From Dehalococcoidia bacterium (GTDB lineage: Bacteria > Chloroflexota > Dehalococcoidia > Lucifugimonadales > JAGWBF01): DNA of 5,436 nucleotides. Location: contig JAGWBG010000124.1 in NCBI GenBank assembly GCA_021296015.1, positions 2,870-8,305 on the forward strand, read 5' to 3'. The notes under the pieces are model-generated. The model worked only from the letters and a program-made list of their open reading frames with translations, searched no databases and was not told the origin of the DNA. The position numbers and the translations under genes were made by a program. How positions within the stretch are numbered: position 1 is the stretch's first letter; each line of letters opens with the position of its first letter. Positions 1-4,873 of the stretch are shown in pieces.

Positions 1-1
1 C

Positions 2-58
2 CTGGTGGTTTGTGTGGCCCTCCTTTGCTCCTGGCTGCGACAGCGAGTCCGTGGGTAA
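2..58 (+). CDS. Possible C-terminal fragment of a membrane protein (5' end outside window)
   Basis: This frame enters from the left edge and stops at TAA 56-58. It reads LVVCVALLCSWLRQRVRG: a hydrophobic stretch followed by an arginine-rich tail. That is how the last membrane helix and cytoplasmic end of many transporters look. If real, the gene converges on the minus-strand operon with only 34 bp between the two stop codons. The other two plus frames also stay open to positions 69 and 90, so openness alone proves nothing. The call rests on the amino-acid pattern of 18 residues and is weak. No function can be named. Confidence 0.3.
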   Translation: MVVCVALLCSWLRQRVRG

Positions 59-92
59 AAATTTTGTGAACAGAAGCGAAGAATGGTCCTGA

Positions 93-935
93 CTAATATG
101 TCCTGATGCCGTGAACCTTGGTGCGTACGCTGTATAATGAGGTCCGGGCCGTCACATAAATGGTCTGGTTGTCCTGGCCACCGAAGGCCAGGTTGGCCGG
201 TGTCTCAGGAAACCCGATAGTGCCGATGTGTTCTCCATTAGGGCTGATTGCCCATATCCCACCGGGGCCGGTACAGTAAACATTGCCCTGAACGTCAACC
301 TTCATACCGTCAGGTAGGCCATCGGCGTCCCCGGTCATGGTTATGAAAACCCGATCGTTGGTCAGGGAACCGTCAGACTGCACGTCAAAGGCCCGAATGT
401 GGCGGCGGAAAGTGTCGTTGACGTATAGGATGGACTCGTCGGGAGAGAAAGCCAGACCATTGGGAGTCTCAGGATCAGATACGAGCAGCGTAAGCCTGCC
501 ATCCGGGTCAGCACGGAAGACGCCGAAGAAGCCAAGTTCGCTGGTCTCTTTTGTAATGCCAAAGAAGGGGTCAGTGAAGTAGATTCTGCCGCTGGAGTGC
601 TCCACTATATCGTTGGGGCTGTTGAGTCTCTTGCCCTGGTAGTTGGCGGCCACAGTTACCATCTGGCCGTCGGCGGTCATGCGAGAGACCTGCCTGCCAT
701 CGTGCTCACAGGCTACCAGGCGTCCTTGGCGATCGAAGATCAGGCCGTTGGACCGGCGGCTGGGCGTGAGGAAGGCCGTAATACCGCCAGGGGTCCAGCG
801 ATAGATGATACCAGGAGGAATATCGCTAAACAGGAGGTACCCATCAGGGTGCCACACCGGCCCCTCGGTAAACTGAAACCCCGTCGCCAGCCTCTGCGGC
901 TCCTGTTGATCAATCAGGTCAGACATCTGGACCAT
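93..935 (-). CDS. SMP-30/gluconolactonase/LRE family lactonase
   Basis: This is a 280-residue protein of the six-bladed beta-propeller SMP-30/gluconolactonase family (usual length about 280-310). Members hydrolyse sugar and other lactones using one divalent metal. The family's metal-site segments are visible in order: FTEGPVW (Glu24), LNSPNDI (Asn105/Asn108), ETPNGLAFSPD (Asn159) and GLPDGMKVD (Asp209). These match the Glu/Asn/Asn/Asp ligand pattern known for human SMP-30. No signal peptide is seen, so it is probably cytoplasmic. The start at 935 is chosen because AAAGGGAGG (941-949) lies 5 nt upstream; Met4 (926) would be 14 nt away. The stop is TAG. It is the last gene of the run, 50 bp after oxidoreductase copy A, so it is probably cotranscribed. 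Opening a lactone made by a Baeyer-Villiger-type step would fit, but that role and the natural substrate are inferences. Confidence 0.93.
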   Translation of the reverse strand: MVQMSDLIDQQEPQRLATGFQFTEGPVWHPDGYLLFSDIPPGIIYRWTPGGITAFLTPSRRSNGLIFDRQGRLVACEHDGRQVSRMTADGQMVTVAANYQGKRLNSPNDIVEHSSGRIYFTDPFFGITKETSELGFFGVFRADPDGRLTLLVSDPETPNGLAFSPDESILYVNDTFRRHIRAFDVQSDGSLTNDRVFITMTGDADGLPDGMKVDVQGNVYCTGPGGIWAISPNGEHIGTIGFPETPANLAFGGQDNQTIYVTARTSLYSVRTKVHGIRTY

Positions 936-985
936 ATAATCCTCCCTTTAGAACTAAGTATAAGCGGTACACATTAAGCGATGGT

Positions 986-2179
986 TTACCCAACCCAGGG
1001 CTTGAGCTTGATTTCGTGCAAAGCCGGAATGACCTCCTGGCCCATTAACTCAATGGAGCGCATCACATGCTCGTGGGGCATTCCACCCTCATTCCCGTAG
1101 ACGTGCAGGTAGCCGGGGCTGAGACCGTCTACAACCTCGGACAGTTTCCTGATGACGGTATCAGGGCTTCCCACTATGATGTTATTGAGGGACTGAAGCT
1201 CCTCGTAGGTCCGCTTCTGCCTGAGACCTCCGGCCCCAATGCCGGGTTGGGTTGCTTTGACCTTGACGCCCTCACGGGACTGGTAGCCGGGCGGGTCAAC
1301 ATGCTCCCTGGGACCCTTCTGACGACCATCTTCAGTCCACATGAAATGGCGTCCAATCTCAATGGCCTTCTCATCAGTGTCAGCCACGAGCACCTGGAGG
1401 AGATAACCGAAGTGACCAGGCCCCGGCGTGAACCCCGTCTCCTCAGCCGTGTCTATGTAAATTTGCTTCAGCCACTTGGTCACGTCCACCAACGCCCCGA
1501 GGTTCATGTAGGGGTGCTGGTGCTTGGCCGCCCACACCACGCTCTCCGGACTACCCGTCCCGGGGAACCAGATGTCCGGGCGGGGCTTCTGCATGGGCAA
1601 GACCCAGGGATTCACAACCCTGTGCTGGAAATACTTTCCCTCGAATCGGAACGGCCCCGGCGTCGTCCAGCACTTGATGATGAGGTCGTGGGCCTCCTCG
1701 AACCTCTCCCGGTTCTCCGTGGGGTCTATGCCGCCCTGGAGACTTTCGACGGCCGTACCCCGCACGAAGCCGGAGATAATCCTGCCGCCGGAATAGCAGT
1801 CGAGCATGGCAATCTCTTCGGCCATCTTGACGGGGTCGTTGATGGCGATGACGTTCCCCAACATGGCAATCTTGACTCTTTTGGTGACCTTGGAGATGAC
1901 TGCGGCGTCCAGGTTGACGGAGGGCTTCATGCACCAGTAGGATGCGTGATGCTCGTTGCTCATAATGCCGTCGAACCCCACCTCATCGGCTAGGGCGTAC
2001 TGCTCGTGATACTGGTTATAAAGAACGTGAGCCTTTTTGGGGTCGAAATAGGTGTTGGGAAAGCCAAGGCGTCCTGACTCGTACTGTGCGACGTCTTCAT
2101 CGGTGACGTGGCCGTAGGGCTGTTCGGAGAACCAGAATACCTCTACCTTGTCATGGGGTCGGGCCAGCTGGACAACCAT
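986..2179 (-). CDS. LLM-class (luciferase-like) flavin-dependent oxidoreductase, copy A
   Basis: This is a 397-residue, full-length member of the bacterial luciferase-like TIM-barrel family, whose members use reduced FMN or F420 to oxygenate or reduce small organics. Visible family hallmarks are a first strand VEVFWFSEQPYG (residues 12-23), GFDGIMSNEHH (68-78), GRIISGFVRGTA (132-143), the ENRERFEEAHDLI helix (155-167) followed by WTTPGPFRFEGKYF (171-184), PDIWFPGTGSPESV (201-214) and a late VGSPDTVIRKL (336-346). Which flavin cofactor it uses cannot be told. No signal peptide or membrane segment is seen. The start is supported by TAAGGAGG (2185-2192), 5 nt upstream; the stop is TAA. It is a tandem paralogue of copy B (358/397 identical by hand count). 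Differences cluster in residues 3-48 and 262-384, while 149-261 are identical. It lies third in the run, 327 bp after copy B, so it may also have its own promoter. Confidence 0.94.
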   Translation of the reverse strand: MVVQLARPHDKVEVFWFSEQPYGHVTDEDVAQYESGRLGFPNTYFDPKKAHVLYNQYHEQYALADEVGFDGIMSNEHHASYWCMKPSVNLDAAVISKVTKRVKIAMLGNVIAINDPVKMAEEIAMLDCYSGGRIISGFVRGTAVESLQGGIDPTENRERFEEAHDLIIKCWTTPGPFRFEGKYFQHRVVNPWVLPMQKPRPDIWFPGTGSPESVVWAAKHQHPYMNLGALVDVTKWLKQIYIDTAEETGFTPGPGHFGYLLQVLVADTDEKAIEIGRHFMWTEDGRQKGPREHVDPPGYQSREGVKVKATQPGIGAGGLRQKRTYEELQSLNNIIVGSPDTVIRKLSEVVDGLSPGYLHVYGNEGGMPHEHVMRSIELMGQEVIPALHEIKLKPWVG

Positions 2180-2506
2180 AACCGCCTCCTTACGAACATT
2201 TGAGGTCAGGAAGCTATGTTCCCAACCCCGGCTTTATCTAGGTAAGCTCTAAAGAACGTCATTCCTGCCTGCGCCGGAATCCAGAAATTTGGAGAGTCTG
2301 GATACTGGCTCTCCCCGGCGGGTCTACAACTTTCGCCAGTATGACGGGTCGCCGTTTCCGACTTAGTCAGAGTTTCCCTGGCGAGGGGGATGGATATGTC
2401 TACTCCTAGGTGACGACAGAGGCGCACAATCGTGCTCCTCGACAAGAGTGGTGAAGCCTCACTTGACCTCACTGGCAGAGCACCGGATATGCCCTGCAAT
2501 CAATAC
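2180..2506. other. 327-bp non-coding spacer between the two oxidoreductase copies
   Basis: No convincing gene is seen. A minus-strand reading frame (2206-2499) crosses the spacer, but it includes the translated palindrome (FWIPAQAGMT) and lacks a good ribosome site. The part nearest copy A holds its TAAGGAGG site. 2257-2346 is the repeat element described separately. 2347-2506 shows no recognisable promoter, terminator or gene remnant beyond the small imperfect dyad GTGAAGCCTCAC. The spacer is far longer than the 39- and 50-bp gaps elsewhere in the run. Transcription of copy A may therefore be partly uncoupled from copy B. Homology between the two copies is not apparent outside the coding sequence plus its ribosome site. 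Confidence 0.6.
2257..2346. repeat. Degenerate REP/MITE-like nested palindrome (the FWIPAQAGMT type)
   Basis: The ends are CGTCATTCCTGC and, read on the opposite strand, CGTCATACTGGC (9 of 12 match). Two inner inverted pairs nest inside: CGCCGG (2272-2277) with CCGGCG (2315-2320), and ATCCAG (2279-2284) with CTGGAT (2298-2303). The whole element can fold into one long stem. The left arm, read on the minus strand, encodes FWIPAQAGMT, a peptide often seen in spurious ORFs over dispersed palindromes of the GTCATTCC...GGAATCCAG type. No transposase is present, so any movement would need help in trans. Position inside an operon spacer is typical for such elements, which may affect mRNA stability or read-through. 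The element class is recognised from memory; copy number in the genome cannot be seen here. Confidence 0.65.
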
Positions 2507-3700
2507 CTACCCGACCCAGGGCTTGAGCTTGATTTCGTGCAAAGCGGGATTCACCTCTTGGCCCAGCAGCTGAATGGAGCGCATCACGTCCTCGGGGGGC
2601 ATTGGCCCTTCATTGCCGTAGATATGGATGTAGCCGGGGCTGAGTCCGTCTATAATCTCCGACAGCTTTCTGATGACCGTATCAGGACTCCCCACTATAA
2701 TATTGTCAAGCTCTCTAAGCTCTTCGTAGGTCTTCTTTGTTCGGAGTCCCCCAATCCCGATGCCAGGCTGGGTTGCCTTCACTCTCACGGCTTCACGGGA
2801 CTGGTAACCGGGCGGGTCCATGTGCTCTCTGGGGCCTTTCTGGCGGTGGTCCTCAGTCCACATGAAGTTGCGTCCAAGCTCAATGGCCTTCTCGTCCGTG
2901 TCGGCCACAAGAGCGCGGAGGAGATAACCGAAGTGACCAGGCCCCGGCGTGAACCCCGTTTCCTCAGCCGTGTCTATGTAAATCTGCTTCAGCCACTTGG
3001 TCACGTCCACCAGCGCCCCAAGGTTCATGTAGGGGTGCTGGTGCTTGGCTGCCCACACCACGCTCTCAGGGCTCCCGGTCCCGGGGAACCAGATGTCCGG
3101 GCGGGGCTTCTGCATGGGCAGGACCCAAGGGTTCACCACCCTGTGCTGGAAATACTTTCCCTCGAATCGGAACGGCCCCGGTGTTGTCCAGCATTTGATG
3201 ATTAGGTCGTGGGCCTCCTCGAACCTCTCGCGGTTCTCCGTAGGGTCAATGCCACCTAGCAAGCTCTCGACGGCGGTGCCCCGCACGAAGCCGGAGATAA
3301 TCCTGCCGCCGGAATAGCAGTCGAGCATGGCTATCTCTTCGGCCATTTTTACGGGGTCGTTGATTGCGATGACGTTCCCCAGCATGGCAATCTTGGCTCT
3401 TTTGGTGACCTTGGAGATGACTGCGGCGTCCAGGTTGACGGAGGGCTTCATGCACCAGTAGGAGGAATGGTGCTCGTTGCTCATGATGCCGTCGAACCCC
3501 ATCTCATCGGCGAGGGCGTACTGCTCGTGGTACTGGTTGTACAGTACGTGAGCCTTTTCGGGGTCAAAGTGGGTATTGGGGAAGCCCATACGCCCGGAGG
3601 CGTATGGCTCGATAGTCTCGTCGGTGATGTGGCCGTAGGGCTGTTCGGAGAACCAGAATACCTCTACTTTGTCGTGGAGTCGGGCCAGCTGGTCAACCAT
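2507..3700 (-). CDS. LLM-class (luciferase-like) flavin-dependent oxidoreductase, copy B
   Basis: This second 397-residue luciferase-like enzyme carries the same landmarks as copy A at the same positions: NEHH near 75-78, SGFVRG near 137, the WTTPGPFRFEGKYF block at 171-184, and VGSPDTVIRKL at 336. The two align without gaps and both end KLKPWVG. The start is set by TAAGGAGG (3706-3713), 5 nt before ATG; the stop is TAG. It follows the hydrolase stop by 39 bp and is probably cotranscribed with it. Relative to copy A, changes cluster near the N terminus (for example residues 29-34, DVAQYE versus TIEPYA) and in the C-terminal third (for example QKRTYEELQSLN versus TKKTYEELRELD at 321-332). Central barrel residues are nearly unchanged. 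The pattern suggests the same chemistry on related substrates, or two different subunits. Whether they form homodimers or a heterodimer, as LuxA/LuxB do, is unknown. Confidence 0.94.
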   Translation of the reverse strand: MVDQLARLHDKVEVFWFSEQPYGHITDETIEPYASGRMGFPNTHFDPEKAHVLYNQYHEQYALADEMGFDGIMSNEHHSSYWCMKPSVNLDAAVISKVTKRAKIAMLGNVIAINDPVKMAEEIAMLDCYSGGRIISGFVRGTAVESLLGGIDPTENRERFEEAHDLIIKCWTTPGPFRFEGKYFQHRVVNPWVLPMQKPRPDIWFPGTGSPESVVWAAKHQHPYMNLGALVDVTKWLKQIYIDTAEETGFTPGPGHFGYLLRALVADTDEKAIELGRNFMWTEDHRQKGPREHMDPPGYQSREAVRVKATQPGIGIGGLRTKKTYEELRELDNIIVGSPDTVIRKLSEIIDGLSPGYIHIYGNEGPMPPEDVMRSIQLLGQEVNPALHEIKLKPWVG

Positions 3701-3718
3701 AACTGCCTCCTTATTGGT

Positions 3719-3741
3719 AATTGGGTATAGTATACCCGATT
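3719..3741. promoter_or_regulatory. Near-perfect dyad between hydrolase stop and copy B ribosome site
   Basis: GGGTATAGTATACCC (3723-3737) is a 7-bp inverted repeat around a single central base. It is flanked by a mismatch pair and then AAT/ATT, giving 20 of 22 arm positions symmetric over 23 bp. It covers two bases of the hydrolase TAA stop and ends 6 bp from the copy B Shine-Dalgarno. The one-base centre makes a simple RNA hairpin sterically poor, so an operator for a dimeric regulator is more natural than a terminator, and no U-run follows on either strand. TATACT on the minus strand inside it could act as a -10 box, but no good -35 is placed for it. Function is inferred. Confidence 0.4.
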
Positions 3742-4519
3742 ACAGCTTTGACAGAAAGTCCAGGGTAACGTTCAGGAACTCTTGGGGCTGCTCAACATGG
3801 GGGAAATGTCCGCTGTTGTCTATCACACTCAGGGAAGAACCCCGCAAGGACTGGTTGTAAATCTCGCCGCACTCAACTGGAACTACGGCGTCCTGTCGTC
3901 CCCAGACCACGAGTGAGGGAACGTGGACAAGTTTCAGATATTCCGGGAGGTTGGGATTGTGCATGTAAGGCTTCCACAGAAGGCGAGAGGACATCTCTCT
4001 GTTTCGCCATACCATCTCTTGTTGCTCTTGACTCAGTTCACCTGCTTCGGGCATCTTGCTGATGTCGTGCCAGCTTATCTGCTGGACCTGCTCTCGGCTC
4101 ACCATGAACACTTCGGCAATCTGGCCATCTCTCGGTCGGACCCCCAGGGCGTCCACCAGCACCATGCCCTTCACTTTGTGGGCACACATAGCGCCTATCT
4201 CCGCGGCTATCCAGCCTCCCATGGAGTGTCCAAGAAGGGACACCTGGTCCAATCCCAGCTCTTCCATGAGGCCGATGTAGAACTGGGCCATGTCGTTGAT
4301 GGTATTGACCCAGGACTGGGGTGTGTCATTATAGCCCGGATGGGAAGGAGCATATACAGTGAAACGTTCTGACAATGCCTGGTGATGGGGCATCCACCCG
4401 GGATTCCCGTCTTCATTATGAAGGACCAGTAGGGGTGCTCCACTCCCTCCCTTGAGCATCTGAGTTCTCATCCCTCCCACGTCCACAAACTCTTCGGTCA
4501 CGTTCTGTGCAGTCGTCAT
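3740..4519 (-). CDS. Alpha/beta-fold hydrolase
   Basis: This is a 259-residue alpha/beta hydrolase of the usual family length. The nucleophile elbow is GHSMG (residues 97-101, Ser99). The acid is probably Asp210 in VVWGRQDAVVP, and the base His238 in NSGHFPHVEQP, so the triad is complete. A helical cap lies between about residues 124 and 190. The oxyanion-loop motif reads LHNEDGNPGW rather than the commoner HG-x-x-G. ATG 4519 is chosen because GGAGG (4529-4533) lies 9 nt upstream. An in-frame GTG at 4660 would add 47 residues that do not resemble the fold and has no ribosome site. The protein is probably cytoplasmic. It is first in the run, followed after 39 bp by oxidoreductase copy B, so it may hydrolyse an ester or lactone, or cleave a C-C bond, in a product of the flavin enzymes. 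The general fold similarity to MhpC/BphD-type enzymes does not fix the reaction. Confidence 0.93.
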   Translation of the reverse strand: MTTAQNVTEEFVDVGGMRTQMLKGGSGAPLLVLHNEDGNPGWMPHHQALSERFTVYAPSHPGYNDTPQSWVNTINDMAQFYIGLMEELGLDQVSLLGHSMGGWIAAEIGAMCAHKVKGMVLVDALGVRPRDGQIAEVFMVSREQVQQISWHDISKMPEAGELSQEQQEMVWRNREMSSRLLWKPYMHNPNLPEYLKLVHVPSLVVWGRQDAVVPVECGEIYNQSLRGSSLSVIDNSGHFPHVEQPQEFLNVTLDFLSKL

Positions 4520-4528
4520 TTGATTCGG

Positions 4529-4534
4529 CCTCCG
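4529..4534 (-). promoter_or_regulatory. Ribosome binding site that sets the hydrolase start
   Basis: CGGAGG on the minus strand lies 9 nt before ATG 4519. It decides in favour of the 259-residue protein over the upstream GTG at 4660, which has only CGCTAAATTCG before it and would place the likely promoter inside the coding sequence. Confidence 0.75.
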
Positions 4535-4622
4535 TAAATTGTAGGGATACCAGGTTCGCTCCACGGGCACACCGGATGCGGTAGCATACTCGGCAGTGTG
4601 GAAGACATTTAGGACAGACTGA

Positions 4623-4651
4623 AGTTTGCAATAGCGGGGAATTTTTGTCAA
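4623..4651 (-). promoter_or_regulatory. Candidate sigma70-type promoter for the hydrolase operon
   Basis: The minus strand has a perfect TTGACA (4646-4651) and, 17 bp downstream, CAAACT (4623-4628), which matches only 3 of 6 positions of TATAAT. Transcription would begin near 4616, leaving about 100 nt of leader before ATG 4519. The -35 box and spacing are good and the -10 box is weak, so it may need an activator or be fortuitous. Confidence 0.4.
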
Positions 4652-4683
4652 GAGTATCACCGAATTTAGCGTATGACAGGCTG

Positions 4684-4712
4684 TTGCGAAACACGGGCAT
4701 GAAGAATATGAT
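4684..4712 (+). promoter_or_regulatory. Candidate sigma70-type promoter for the MFS transporter
   Basis: TTGCGA (4684-4689, 4 of 6) is followed after 17 bp by TATGAT (4707-4712, 5 of 6), inside the most AT-rich stretch of the spacer. Transcription would start near 4719. That is about 30 nt before the small ORF at 4751 and 150 nt before the transporter GTG at 4870. A second -10-like TATACT at 4714-4719 has no matching -35. Confidence 0.38.
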
Positions 4713-4750
4713 ATATACTAGCTGCGCAATCCAGGCTGGCTAACTCCGCC

Positions 4751-4873
4751 ATGATTCATCGCGCTGAGGTACCCGAATTAGCGTCGTGCTACTTATGCCT
4801 GCGAACTGAGCGTACGGAGCCGTTCGTTGGCATAGGTGAATCGCTGAACAAAGACCCTCGTCGTTACAGGTGA
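4751..4873 (+). CDS. Possible 40-residue leader ORF overlapping the transporter start
   Basis: ATG 4751 opens a 40-codon frame ending at TGA 4871-4873. It starts MIHRAEVPELASCYLCLRTE and ends NKDPRRYR. It contains one CxxC pair (CYLC) but no second pair, so it is not a full zinc ribbon. Its stop overlaps the transporter GTG as GTGA, the classic geometry for translational coupling. This would explain why GTG 4870 has no clear Shine-Dalgarno. Against it: ATG 4751 also lacks a good ribosome site, and an open stretch of 40 codons is not rare by chance. The frame wholly contains the 4791-4837 hairpin, so translation could open or keep that structure. I do not recognise the peptide. Confidence 0.3.
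   Translation: MIHRAEVPELASCYLCLRTERTEPFVGIGESLNKDPRRYR
4791..4837 (+). promoter_or_regulatory. Strong 16-position hairpin in the transporter leader
   Basis: ACTTATGCCTGCGAAC (4791-4806) can pair with GTTCGTTGGCATAGGT (4822-4837). There are 13 Watson-Crick pairs, two G-U pairs in RNA and one T-T mismatch, around a 15-nt loop that contains CGTACG. No U-run follows, so it is not a standard intrinsic terminator. It ends 32 nt before GTG 4870. It could be a regulatory mRNA structure or a DNA dyad recognised by a protein. Its integrity is clear from the sequence; its role is inferred. Confidence 0.45.

Larger units (their letters stand above)
4520..4869. promoter_or_regulatory. Divergent control region between hydrolase and MFS transporter genes
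   Basis: About 350 bp separate the divergent starts. The region holds the hydrolase ribosome site, a minus-strand promoter candidate, an AT-rich patch with a plus-strand promoter candidate, a strong hairpin and a possible small ORF, each listed separately. Two near-identical 12-13-base words, CCGAATTTAGCGT (4660-4672) and CCCGAATTAGCGT (4772-4784), are in the same orientation 112 bp apart. They could be binding sites for a shared regulator, but no regulator gene is visible in the window. Confidence 0.55.

Noticed and set aside
59..92. Intrinsic terminator for the minus-strand operon
   Set aside because: No stem followed by a U-run is seen downstream of the lactonase stop; only a short GCTG/CAGC stem occurs near 34-45. 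The terminator may lie outside the window.
1067..1993. 308-codon plus-strand open frame opposite oxidoreductase copy A
   Set aside because: It is antisense to a clear full-length enzyme; the same shadow appears opposite copy B (2432-3205), as expected from shared codon bias.
2206..2499. 97-residue minus-strand frame in the spacer between the oxidoreductases
   Set aside because: It translates the palindromic repeat (FWIPAQAGMT), has a poor ribosome site and shows no protein family features.
3748..3753. TTGACA on the plus strand as a promoter -35 box
   Set aside because: No -10-like hexamer lies 16-18 bp downstream and no plus-strand gene follows; it lies inside the hydrolase 3' end.
4520..4660. 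N-terminal extension of the hydrolase to an in-frame GTG at 4660
   Set aside because: There is no ribosome site before GTG 4660, the added residues do not resemble the fold, the likely -35 box would fall inside it, and ATG 4519 has a good GGAGG.
4791..4837. Intrinsic terminator or integron attC site
   Set aside because: No U-run follows the stem on either strand, and the arms do not fit the RYYYAAC/GTTRRRY core pattern of attC sites.
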